The notes beneath the pieces were generated by a model. That model was not told the DNA's origin and did not search any database. It saw only the letters and a list, made by a program, of their open reading frames with translations. A DNA stretch of 64,000 bases. Source: Methylomusa anaerophila. GTDB taxonomy: Bacteria; Bacillota; Negativicutes; Sporomusales; Sporomusaceae. Below are positions 53,901 through 61,325 of the stretch, piece after piece. Within the stretch, counting starts at the first letter, position 1, and each line of letters begins with the position of its first letter. The translations under genes and the position numbers were made by a program. Location: contig NZ_AP018449.1 in assembly GCF_003966895.1 (NCBI RefSeq), forward strand, positions 69,424 through 133,423. Direction: 5' to 3'.

Positions 53901-56900
53901 TCCTGTAATCTTGGGCGCAAGTATTTGTTGAAAACTCGTTATGTCCTTGTGAAGAATGCTTTGCGTACCGAGAATGCCGGCAGCATGAATAACGCCATGA
54001 AGATCGCCAAATCGTTCTTTTGCCTGCCGCAGGCCTGCCTGCAGCAAGGGTAAGTCACAAACATCGGCCTGCAGATACAGGGCCTGCCCGCCTATAGCCT
54101 CTAACTCTTTGATTTTAGCCTGTTTATCTTCATCACAAGGCGATCTGCCGGTCAATATCAGCTTGGCAGAGTATTGGCGCGCCAAATGCCGGGCGAACAA
54201 AAAGCCAAGTTTACCACAACCGCCGGTAATCAGGTAGGCCCCTCCTCTTCTCAGTATGTTCTGACCTGATGGTATGTTTGCAGCCTGGGTCCGGCAAATA
54301 TGCCGCATTCCTTTACGGTATAAAACGCTTTGACTCTTGCCGCCTTGAAGCTCCGCCCAAAGTATCTGCAGCCAATCCCGCATGGCCGCTCCCCGGCTTT
54401 GCTGCAGTTCAGGCGTTTCCTGCAGGATTGCCGTAACCTGTGTAGCCGGCATAACCAGCCTTACAGACCGTTCAAACCCAATCCACGATTCCAGGTAACA
54501 CCTTTCCCAGGCATGTTCAAACTGGCCGGCCAATAATATCCGCCTGGCTTGTAATCTGACTGCGGCAATGGCTTGCAGCAGCCAGACTACCGGGGAATAT
54601 TCCTTCACCAGACTTTGCTCTTCTACCGCCCACAGATACAATATGGCATCTATCTCACCATGCTCCCGGCGTATGCTCCGGAAAGCCTCCTCAAAGTTTT
54701 TACGTTCATGGCTGCAAACCGTATACTGCTGCGGCGTCTGGCGTTCATAGGCAGCGCCCTGCCTGATAAAAATAACCTTAATACACTGATTAATACTATG
54801 TATCGCACTAACAACGGCTTGCTGATTGTCCGGATCAGAGACAAAACAAATGATACTGCCGACTGGGACATATGAATTATTGACCAGAGTTTCCTCCTGC
54901 CAAAGCTCTTTAAATGTCATGACCGCGGCGGCGGCCCCCTTTGTTGCCTGCATTTTCAGCCGGTCAAGCTGTATATAAGCAGGATCTGCCGGGTCATCCG
55001 AGACCGTACCCGTAGTTTGTCCAGGCAAGCCGAAGAAAGTATGGGTAAAAGGATAACCAGGCAGAGGCAGCTTGCTAAAAGAATTGCCCGGATATAATTT
55101 TTGCCATTGTATGTCTATACCCTGATTCCATAACCCGACCAGCGACTCTTTAATAGCGGCCGGCGCCATTGGCGAATCCACCGTAATTGTCCTTTCCGCC
55201 TGAGAATCCCCGGCTAGTTTGCCAAAATCAAAAGTCGCCGCTTCCGGCAAAGGCGGCAGTTCTGACACGGCCTGCAATTGTCCAACCCATCCGGGAATAT
55301 CCGCTATCTCAGCCAGCGTCCGGCTGCGCGCGCGTAAATACCGGTAAGATTTTTTCATATTGAGCTTATGCTGCATGGCGTTTAATACGGCCGCTGCCGC
55401 CATGAACTCAGGGTCATCTGTTGCCAATAAAGCAATTAATGTTTCTTTCGGCATTACTTCATCCGCGATGAGATCCAGCAATTCATAAAACCGCTGGTCC
55501 GGTACCAGTTGCCGTTCCGATAAATTCCATCTCTGGTTAAGCTTATTAAAAGCATCCAGCATAATAAGCATTAACAACAATTTTCTGTTACCGTTTTTCA
55601 AACTGTTTGTAAGGGTTGCCCCTTGATTATCCAGCATTGTCTTTATAACTAATCCTGCCGGGTTCAGCTTATTATCCCATTCCAGCAGGCAGTTTTTAAA
55701 CGTAAACTGCCGGGCGACCGAACGGCTTTTTTCCAAGTAATAGCGGAATAATTCGTCAGCAATATGTACCGCCAGTAAATCCTGAATATAGTCTTCAGTA
55801 AAAATATGAGGCTTTATCACCTGCCGGTTAACGATATCATAAAACGGCATTGCCGGCCGGGAAAATGTCAGTTGTTCAACTGTTTTTTCCCCGCATAATA
55901 CTGCCAGAACATCTTTTAGTTCGGTTATACCGCTGATAGTCAAAGCGGCCCAAATCCCGTTCCCGAAACCGGTAATGGAATGCGCCGACAACCCTGCCGC
56001 AAGTAAGATGTCAATCAGGGCATAGGTCGCTATAAAGCAATAGAGAGGTTCATGGGTCTTGGGCCAGTTCTGTTGGAAAAACCCTTCTCTATGCTGCTGA
56101 CCGGCAGCAAATTCAGCTAAAATGCCCAGTATCTGCTCAATATTTTCCTCAAATAACGGCATTTCTTTGCAAACCGCTGCCGAATCAGCACCGCCGCTCC
56201 CGTGAAATTCCCCAATGCGCAAACACCAGGATTGATTCGTACGCTTAACAGGGGAATCGTTGCGACCCTGTTTTAAAAAGTCTATTATCGCCGCCTTATT
56301 GTTCAGCAGCGCACCATAACGGTAAGGCAGAGCCTTCCGGCCGGTTAGTAAAGTCAGGCTAATATCCTTGAGTGTATATTGTGTAAAATTTTCGGTTGCG
56401 GTAAATTCAAGCCAATTGTCCAGCAAATGCTGCAGCGAAGAGGAACTTTTCGCCGACAGCAGAAACGGATAACAGTCAGAGCCGACTGCCGGCCCGGTTT
56501 CTACTTTCCTATCGATATACTCCTCCAATAATACATGGCTGTTGACCCCGCCCAAGCCAAAGGAACTAATCCCGGCCCGCAGCGGTAATCCCGGCTGAGA
56601 GCTTGTCCATGCAGTTAAACTAGTGGCCACGGCAAACGGGGAATTGGCAAAGTCAATCATTGGATTTACCGTGTCCAAATTCAAACTGGCAGGTATCTTT
56701 TTATAGCGCATCATCAATAAGACTTTGCTGACACCCGCAATGCCGGCTGCCGCTTCCAAGTGGCCGATATTGGTTTTTACCGAGCCGATCTTACAAAATT
56801 GCCTATCTGCCGTAAAGCTTTGAAAAGCCTGGTTTAAAGCCTCAATTTCAATGGGGTCTCCCAGGGAAGTCCCGGTACCATGAGCCTCTACATACGTAAC

Positions 56901-57812
56901 GGTGTCCGGGCTTATGCCTGCATCTTCATAAGCGGCGATAATTACCTCCCGTTGCGCTTCCACCCGCGGTGCGGAAAGGGAGACCGCCTTGCCGCCATGA
57001 TTGACAGCAGCGCCTTTTATTACACCGTAAATGTAATTCCGGTCCTGTATCGCCTGCTCTAAAGGCTGCAGCAGCAATACCCCGACTCCTTCCCCGGAGA
57101 CAAAACCATTGGCATCTTTATCAAACGTTTTACATTTGCCATCCGGACTTAGCATACGGTTTTTTGACCACAGCAAATACCGCAGGGGAGAAAACTGGTT
57201 AACACCTGCCGCGATTGCGTAATCACAGTCACCATTAGCCAAAGACCTCCCGGCGTTATATAATGCAACCATAGATGAAGCGCAGGCTGCATCTATGGCA
57301 ATGCTTTCACCGCTGAAACCCAATAGATAGGATATTCTGTTGGCCAGTATATACTGATCCATGCCGGTGGCCGAATATATGTCGATATCGGTTTCGGAAT
57401 AGGCTGTCAAAGAATCTGTGGTTGCCATAACTCCCACATATATGGAGGTTTTCTTCTCCTGAAGCGTCTGCAAAGCTATCCCGGAATCTTCGATACAATG
57501 CCAGGCTTCTTCCAGTAAAACCCGTTGCTGGGGATCCATTTTAGCTGCTTCCCGGGGGGAAATATTGAAAAAAATGTTGTCAAACCAGTCAAAATCGTCC
57601 AGTAAACCGTACCATTTACTGATACATTTTTGCTCCTGCCTTGTAGCTGAATAATGCAGTTCAGTAAAATTCAACCGGTTAATTTCCCGAATGGAACTAA
57701 CTCCGTGGCTTATATTCTGCCAGAAGGCTTCATAGTTCGCAGCGCCTGGGAACCGGCAGGCCATACCGACTATGGCAACATCATGGCAATGACTTGTACT
57801 GTTTTTCTTCAT
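50907..57812 (-). CDS. Type I PKS: KS-degenerate AT-KR-ACP-KS-ACP
   Basis: 2301 residues; ATG after GGAGTGAGGG. KS1 (about 10-430; Cys in DAACASS near 177, EAHGTGT, KTNIGH). About 450-960 is a poorly conserved stretch in which the acyltransferase serine motif GHSxG is replaced by GFGNG (near 616), so the AT looks dead. KR (about 1185-1370; TGGCGKLG, YFSS, and catalytic Tyr in DYAIGN). ACP1 (FGFDSAS near 1494). KS2 (about 1584-1990; TACSSG near 1739, THGTGT, KTNLGH) and, after a KS-linker, ACP2 (FGFDSIL near 2234). The C-terminus (FDGQEVFLI) may dock with the NRPS N-terminal domain. Acyl units must come from an acyltransferase elsewhere or from direct loading of KS1. Confidence 0.92.
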   Translation of the reverse strand: MKKNSTSHCHDVAIVGMACRFPGAANYEAFWQNISHGVSSIREINRLNFTELHYSATRQEQKCISKWYGLLDDFDWFDNIFFNISPREAAKMDPQQRVLLEEAWHCIEDSGIALQTLQEKKTSIYVGVMATTDSLTAYSETDIDIYSATGMDQYILANRISYLLGFSGESIAIDAACASSMVALYNAGRSLANGDCDYAIAAGVNQFSPLRYLLWSKNRMLSPDGKCKTFDKDANGFVSGEGVGVLLLQPLEQAIQDRNYIYGVIKGAAVNHGGKAVSLSAPRVEAQREVIIAAYEDAGISPDTVTYVEAHGTGTSLGDPIEIEALNQAFQSFTADRQFCKIGSVKTNIGHLEAAAGIAGVSKVLLMMRYKKIPASLNLDTVNPMIDFANSPFAVATSLTAWTSSQPGLPLRAGISSFGLGGVNSHVLLEEYIDRKVETGPAVGSDCYPFLLSAKSSSSLQHLLDNWLEFTATENFTQYTLKDISLTLLTGRKALPYRYGALLNNKAAIIDFLKQGRNDSPVKRTNQSWCLRIGEFHGSGGADSAAVCKEMPLFEENIEQILGILAEFAAGQQHREGFFQQNWPKTHEPLYCFIATYALIDILLAAGLSAHSITGFGNGIWAALTISGITELKDVLAVLCGEKTVEQLTFSRPAMPFYDIVNRQVIKPHIFTEDYIQDLLAVHIADELFRYYLEKSRSVARQFTFKNCLLEWDNKLNPAGLVIKTMLDNQGATLTNSLKNGNRKLLLMLIMLDAFNKLNQRWNLSERQLVPDQRFYELLDLIADEVMPKETLIALLATDDPEFMAAAAVLNAMQHKLNMKKSYRYLRARSRTLAEIADIPGWVGQLQAVSELPPLPEAATFDFGKLAGDSQAERTITVDSPMAPAAIKESLVGLWNQGIDIQWQKLYPGNSFSKLPLPGYPFTHTFFGLPGQTTGTVSDDPADPAYIQLDRLKMQATKGAAAAVMTFKELWQEETLVNNSYVPVGSIICFVSDPDNQQAVVSAIHSINQCIKVIFIRQGAAYERQTPQQYTVCSHERKNFEEAFRSIRREHGEIDAILYLWAVEEQSLVKEYSPVVWLLQAIAAVRLQARRILLAGQFEHAWERCYLESWIGFERSVRLVMPATQVTAILQETPELQQSRGAAMRDWLQILWAELQGGKSQSVLYRKGMRHICRTQAANIPSGQNILRRGGAYLITGGCGKLGFLFARHLARQYSAKLILTGRSPCDEDKQAKIKELEAIGGQALYLQADVCDLPLLQAGLRQAKERFGDLHGVIHAAGILGTQSILHKDITSFQQILAPKITGTIVLDALLSEEKLDFICYFSSIAAILGDTGSCDYAIGNRFQMAYAHYRNQQHHLSGKAFVINWPLWKDGGMGFGQAENTGTYLKASGQRFLETGEGLAIFENILSQHDTQYSVFVGESNRIHQFLGMTQGQAARLTSAAAGPLVQGRGKKMKGLSLAQRVEWDLKEQAANLLEISVSELNREDSLAEFGFDSASLAEFAGNLTVYYGIEITPALFFGYSTLEKLEQYFLTVHQAAIQAFYREEIAAPSDITSSQLAAATSSTLPRQLTDVAVGHDCQNGCEPIAIIGMSGRFPQARNIDEMWRILAEKRDVVGPAPADRFFDQGLGQNPWQCGWIPGVSEFDPLFFEISPREAEIMDPRQRLLLQEAWNALEDAGYGADQLKSGRVGMFVGVEDGDYERLVDEEGSITANHNAILAARLSYFLNLSGPVMAINTACSSGLAAAHQAIMSLRNHECETAIAAGVNCLFTPAGFSRMSRAGMLSSDGKCYAFDKRANGMVPGEAVAVVVFKRLSQAEADGDPIYAVIKGSGINFDGKTNGITAPNGIAQASLLKEVYQKYGVNPGEIDYIVTHGTGTKLGDPVEINALYDAFKDYTAKRQYCAVTSVKTNLGHTLAASGLVSLISLVQALRHETIPASLHCEQENDYIHWQDSPFYVNKTTRHWEKVNGTGRTGAVSAFGMSGTNAHMVVQSYEAEKPGSCQQQAPYFLLAFSAKTPEALQEKIAAMVDFLESRNGQEHSLAAVSYTLLAGRRHFNQRYALVIQDRDDALQMLKLTGSKAKLPNLFQGNVPRDFTGRKAIEQCARDLLLQTRYGQEDPDRYREILYALADLYCQGYELPWNLLYGTAAPRRINLPAYPFRRERYWAQGKGEVLPEIDKRPAAAPPVQTAPECPRTEFICHKTLIEFLKKQIAVLLKVTEGDIEENAPITDFGFDSILMLELRNKINTEMKTEFSIQDFAENNDLKTIAAGLQYQMALAAVIVTGEHSPGTFDGQEVFLI

Positions 57813-57908
57813 AGTAAACCCTCACTCCTTGGCTTTGTTGTTCCATTTCTCAGCCATCGGCTTATCCAAATTACCCAATCTAAATAAATTCCCTTTTAGT
57901 CATGCGGC

Positions 57909-58547
57909 TCAGCACGTACCGTCATAATTACAAGTACTCTCAACTTCACCCGGCATACTGAACTCCGCCTTTTTTTCCCGTTCCTGATCCAATTGCCTGT
58001 AAGGAGATACCGGCAAAGGCAAATTCACCTGCCGGCCGGCAAGTTTAACAATTCTCGGCGGTGAACCGACCACAGTGCAGTTTTCCGGTACATCCCGGTT
58101 CACAATCACGGTTTGCGCACCGATTTTGCTGTTGCTGCCAATTGTCACCGGGCCAATAATAGTGGCACCATGCCCGATAAACACATCGTCACCAATGGTC
58201 GGATGCCGTTTTCTTTTTTCTTTCCCTGTGCCGCCCAGGGTAACGGCATGAAACATAACGCAGTTCCGGCCAATCTCTGTGGTTTCCCCGATTACCACGC
58301 CACAACCATGATCGCAAAAAAAACCTGGTCCGATTTTGGCTCCCGGATGAATTTCAATGCCTGTAAAAAAGCGCATCAGTTGAGAAAACAAACGTGGCAG
58401 AAATGGCACTCCCAGACAATAAAAAGGATGGATTACATATCGGTGGACTGTGATAACATGCAGGGAAGGATAAAGAAGAACTTCTATGTTCTTGCAAGCA
58501 GGATCATGTCTGTAAATAGCCCGTATATCTTCGAGCATTGCTCTCAT
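57909..58547 (-). CDS. cysE: Serine O-acetyltransferase
   Basis: Makes O-acetylserine, the direct precursor of cysteine, from serine and acetyl-CoA. 212 residues (short EpsC-type form): N-terminal helical part (1-65) and left-handed beta-helix of hexapeptide repeats (about 66-185) with the catalytic HPGAKIG, DHGCGVVIGET and HAVTLGGTGK segments. It is the first gene of the PKS-NRPS operon (96 bp before the PKS). Its place beside an NRPS with two cysteine-activating modules suggests it raises the cysteine supply when the product is made. No cysteine synthase is present in the window. Confidence 0.94.
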   Translation of the reverse strand: MRAMLEDIRAIYRHDPACKNIEVLLYPSLHVITVHRYVIHPFYCLGVPFLPRLFSQLMRFFTGIEIHPGAKIGPGFFCDHGCGVVIGETTEIGRNCVMFHAVTLGGTGKEKRKRHPTIGDDVFIGHGATIIGPVTIGSNSKIGAQTVIVNRDVPENCTVVGSPPRIVKLAGRQVNLPLPVSPYRQLDQEREKKAEFSMPGEVESTCNYDGTC

Positions 58548-58657
58548 AGGTGTAACAACCCCCTTTTAAATAAATACGAATGTGTCCGGCAAAAAGTGAG
58601 ACTGAATTTCTTCCTTATATATATCTCCTCCTCTTAATGTCCCCACTCCAAATCAAC
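58548..58657 (-). promoter_or_regulatory. Promoter region of the cysE-PKS-NRPS operon
   Basis: 110 bp between a terminator and cysE. No consensus -35/-10 pair is visible on the minus strand, consistent with dependence on the divergent AraC-type activator. The minus strand has a purine-rich AAGAGGAGGAGATATATATAAGG that partly resembles the receptor-gene leader (GAGAGGAGGATAATAAG). Confidence 0.35.
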
Positions 58658-58709
58658 AAAAAAATCACCAGTTTCCGTTTGTCATTTCAACAACAACTGA
58701 AAACTAGTG
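58658..58709 (-). terminator. Intrinsic terminator upstream of the cysE operon
   Basis: Minus strand CACTAGTTTTC (58709-58699) / GAAACTGGTG (58675-58666), followed by ATTTTTTT. It isolates the cysE operon from the small gene at 58.78-59.03 kb. Confidence 0.75.
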
Positions 58710-58776
58710 ACTCCCAAGTCACATATGCCTCACTTAATTTCCTTGTGACGGTCAACTTACTAAATTGATCTTCAGA

Positions 58777-59028
58777 TCAACTGATTTCAATGCCATCTAA
58801 AAATCTGTTATTACCTTCTTTGATTATAGTAGTACCAAAAGCAGTATGCAATTCATAGATTGCCGATACTACCTGATGATTAAAAAGGACTACTTTTTCG
58901 CAAAAAAATAAGATAAAATTTATAATCGGCAAGTCTGATACTTCGCTTTTTAAATTAATATGTTGGACAAAATGTTGTAATAAAGTTATAATAAAGTTAT
59001 AATAATCGCATAGCGAACAATGGATCAT
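58777..59028 (-). CDS. Possible small protein divergent from the AraC gene
   Basis: Open frame of up to 83 codons, no clear ribosome site; the conserved part is the C-terminal 50 residues (IINFILFFCEKVVLFNHQ...), which weakly match the small protein at 34.05 kb. If it starts internally, it would be about 45-50 residues like that protein. Its stop overlaps the ATTGATCT/AGATCAAT palindrome. The upstream half overlaps the AraC promoters, so the N-terminal extension is doubtful. Family unknown. Confidence 0.35.
   Translation of the reverse strand: MIHCSLCDYYNFIITLLQHFVQHINLKSEVSDLPIINFILFFCEKVVLFNHQVVSAIYELHTAFGTTIIKEGNNRFLDGIEIS
58963..59003 (+). promoter_or_regulatory. Tandem sigma-A-type promoters for the AraC gene
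   Basis: An 11-bp tandem repeat (AATAAAGTTAT twice) creates two TATAAT boxes (58987-58992 and 58998-59003). The second pairs with TTGTAA (58975-58980) at 17 bp; the first with TTGGAC (58963-58968) at 18 bp. Start expected near 59010. Confidence 0.6.
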
Positions 59029-59084
59029 GAAGATTCATGAAAGTATATTTTTATTCGTCTGAATTTCATTACACGCCAAATTCA

Positions 59085-59137
59085 GGTATGAAACCTTGGG
59101 GGAAGCCGCTCCCCATGTTTCATGCCTTTTTGTTTTT
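59085..59137 (+). terminator. Strong terminator between the AraC promoter and gene
   Basis: GGTATGAAAC (59085-59094) pairs with GTTTCATGCC (59117-59126), GGGG with CCCC inside, then TTTTTGTTTTT. It lies about 75-125 nt past the predicted start and 110 bp before araC: attenuator or end of a small RNA. Confidence 0.82.
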
Positions 59138-59246
59138 CGCTGAAGCTATCGTTATCCCGGCAGATTCAACTAATTGCAAAATTAAACGCCTGGCCTTTTG
59201 AAAACTGGGAAAACCATTACTTATATTTAAAGAAATAGGTGATAGT

Positions 59247-60290
59247 GTGAAAAATATATTGACTATTTCCTGTCCGGAAGATTATTACGCTAAGATGAAA
59301 GAAATTGGTTTTATAATACAAAATTTTGATGATCTTTTTGAGTTTGAAGTTCTAAAAGACCATGGCGACGGCCGCATCACCCGCTACTCTTATAAAAACG
59401 GACTTGAGATCTGCTGGGCCACTTTGCGCCTAAAAAAAGAATTTGCCTATGATGTCAAACTAGATAACAAATTTTTTGAAATCTTGTACGTAATTTCCGG
59501 CCGTATAACCATTTGTGACACTGTCACCGGTGAGCAATACCAGGTTAAGGCCGGCGAATATTATGTCAACGTGAAAGAACAGTACCAAGGGCGCATCATC
59601 TATCCCCAACATGAACACATCACTTACATCTCACTTGATCTTTCTGAAGCATTTTTGCGTTTTCATGAGGCAAACACCCATTCTTTTCTTGCTGAAGTAA
59701 ATAACTTACGCACCTTTCATCGTTTTCATGTCCATCCAGTTGCAACAAATGTAGACATCCAAGTAATCCTGAAAAAAATCATCAACTGTTTTTGTGACAA
59801 TGTAATTGCGCGTAGATTATTTTTTCAGGCGGTGGCGCTGGAACTTCTCTCCGAGTGGATGACTAATATCAGTTTCATTCAATCGGCCCAGAAGTTATCG
59901 ATTAAATTAACCAGCGACGACATTGGTCTATTATACCGTGTCAGGCAGGAGCTTGCTGAAAAAATCTCTCAGCCGCCGTCAATTGAAATGCTCGCTAAAA
60001 ATTACTGCCTAAATACATATAAGCTAAAACAAGGATTTAAAGCCCTGTTTGCTAATACGCCGTATGGATATGTGCGGGATATAAGACTGGAAAAAGCAAA
60101 AATATTGCTCAAACATAGTGATTGCTGCATAGGCGATGTTGCAGCCCAGATTGGGTACAATAACAGCAGTTTCGTAACTGTTTTCAAAAAAAAATATGGA
60201 ATCACGCCAAAACAATACCGCCAACAGTCGGGAACAAATTTATTGGTTGCACTGCCAACTCATACGGATAATGCCCTAGAGCGTGATTGA
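59247..60290 (+). CDS. AraC-family regulator, YbtA/PchR-like
   Basis: 347 residues from the GTG at 59247. The N-terminal part (1-240) is a cupin-like sensing domain; the C-terminal AraC DNA-binding domain (about 245-335) has two helix-turn-helix units, with LAKNYCLNTYKLKQGFKAL and IGDVAAQIGYNNSSFVTVF. The NxYKLKxGFK and TTPYxYxRxxR patterns are characteristic of PchR/YbtA, which bind ferric pyochelin/yersiniabactin and activate synthesis and uptake genes. It diverges from cysE-PKS-NRPS, whose promoter lacks a good -35, so it probably activates that operon and perhaps the TonB receptor. Its own leader contains a terminator. Confidence 0.92.
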   Translation: MKNILTISCPEDYYAKMKEIGFIIQNFDDLFEFEVLKDHGDGRITRYSYKNGLEICWATLRLKKEFAYDVKLDNKFFEILYVISGRITICDTVTGEQYQVKAGEYYVNVKEQYQGRIIYPQHEHITYISLDLSEAFLRFHEANTHSFLAEVNNLRTFHRFHVHPVATNVDIQVILKKIINCFCDNVIARRLFFQAVALELLSEWMTNISFIQSAQKLSIKLTSDDIGLLYRVRQELAEKISQPPSIEMLAKNYCLNTYKLKQGFKALFANTPYGYVRDIRLEKAKILLKHSDCCIGDVAAQIGYNNSSFVTVFKKKYGITPKQYRQQSGTNLLVALPTHTDNALERD

Positions 60291-60347
60291 CTGTTATTTG
60301 CACCTGCATCAGCCTGTTTTTTCAGTTTGCTTAACTTGTTGCCAGCG

Positions 60348-60390
60348 AAAAAGAGATATTCGCGCCAATAAGGCCTCGAATATCTCTTTT
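60348..60390 (+). terminator. Terminator after the AraC gene
   Basis: AAAAAGAGATATTCG (60348-60362) / CGAATATCTCTTTT (60377-60390): 14-bp near-perfect stem with U-rich end, bidirectional in principle. Confidence 0.8.
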
Positions 60391-60424
60391 ATCTGTCTAT
60401 CTCATTCTCGGAAGCTGTATATGT

Positions 60425-60525
60425 CGCATTAAGGAATTGACACCCGGGTATTAGGATAAGCTGAGGTCAAGCGCCAGCGTCGAAGCGTTCCTAATATCCG
60501 GATATAATTTCAATTCTTTAATGCG
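60425..60525. repeat. 101-nt imperfect palindrome (long hairpin)
   Basis: Outer arms of 16 bp, CGCATTAAGGAATTGA and TCAATTCTTTAATGCG (one G-T pair), enclose 13-bp inner arms, CCGGGTATTAGGA and TCCTAATATCCGG (one G-T pair), with a 32-nt loop containing AGCG repeats. Two long stems with compensating wobble pairs suggest a folded RNA or a palindromic mobile repeat. A second, 10-bp inverted repeat follows at 60533-60558. Neither contains a gene. Confidence 0.75.
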
Positions 60526-60554
60526 TTCTATAATAGAATAGAAATTCCTCTATT

Positions 60555-61316
60555 CTATAATCTTGCGGCATCCGCAAGACTTTTGGCCACAGGATGCTTG
60601 ACCTGATTTAGCTGCCTTGTTGCCACATTCTCAATAATCTGCCCGGCATGGAGGAAAACGATGCGGTCGGCAACTTGTTTGATGGCGCCTAAGTCATGGG
60701 ATATCATCAAAAAGGATATTCCTTGCTCTTGGTGCAGTTTTCGCAACAGTTGCAAAATTTGATACTGGATAACCATATCCAGACTGGATGTTGGTTCATC
60801 AAGAATAATAAAGTTAGGCTGCAGAATTATAGCCCTGGCCAAACACACCCGCTGGGCCTGACCGCCACTAAGAGTTGCTGGTCTGACGCGGAGGAGGCTG
60901 GCCGGCAACGAAACGGCGGCCATGGCCTCCCGGATTCGTTCCCGGCGCTTTTCCGGCGATAATTCCGTCAGATAGCGGAGCGGTTCTTCTAATACTTGCT
61001 CCACTTGCCAACGGGGATTTAATGCTTCCGAGGAGTGCTGAAACATCATTTGGATATTGCGATAAAACTCCCGCCTATCCTGATAGTCGGCGTAGCTTTT
61101 TCCTGCCAAACACAATTTGCCGCTTTCCGCCGGTTCCAGCCGGAGGGCAATACGGGCTAAGGTGGTTTTGCCGCTGCCGCTTTCCCCGGCCAAGCCGACA
61201 AACTCTTTGTCACCGACATGAAATGATACCCCGGATAAAACCGTATGACACTTGCTGGTAAACGCCCCCGTCCTGGAACAATACGATTTATTTAGATTTT
61301 CCCCTCGCCAAACCAT
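60555..61316 (-). CDS. Opp/Dpp/Nik-type ABC ATPase (OppF/NikE-like)
   Basis: 253 residues. Walker A GESGSGKTT, signature LSGGQAQR, Walker B FIILDEPTSS, H-loop MISHDLG, C-terminal HPVAKSLA. It is the last gene of the fourth importer operon (9 bp after the partner ATPase), ending beside a 10-bp inverted repeat. NikE-like in length, without the OppF Cys tail. Confidence 0.92.
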   Translation of the reverse strand: MVWRGENLNKSYCSRTGAFTSKCHTVLSGVSFHVGDKEFVGLAGESGSGKTTLARIALRLEPAESGKLCLAGKSYADYQDRREFYRNIQMMFQHSSEALNPRWQVEQVLEEPLRYLTELSPEKRRERIREAMAAVSLPASLLRVRPATLSGGQAQRVCLARAIILQPNFIILDEPTSSLDMVIQYQILQLLRKLHQEQGISFLMISHDLGAIKQVADRIVFLHAGQIIENVATRQLNQVKHPVAKSLADAARL

Positions 61317-61325
61317 AAATTCACC

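Noticed and set aside
60549..60590. TCTTGCGG/CCGCAAGA inverted repeat as a terminator
   Set aside because: It lies inside the coding end of the ATPase gene and has no U-run.
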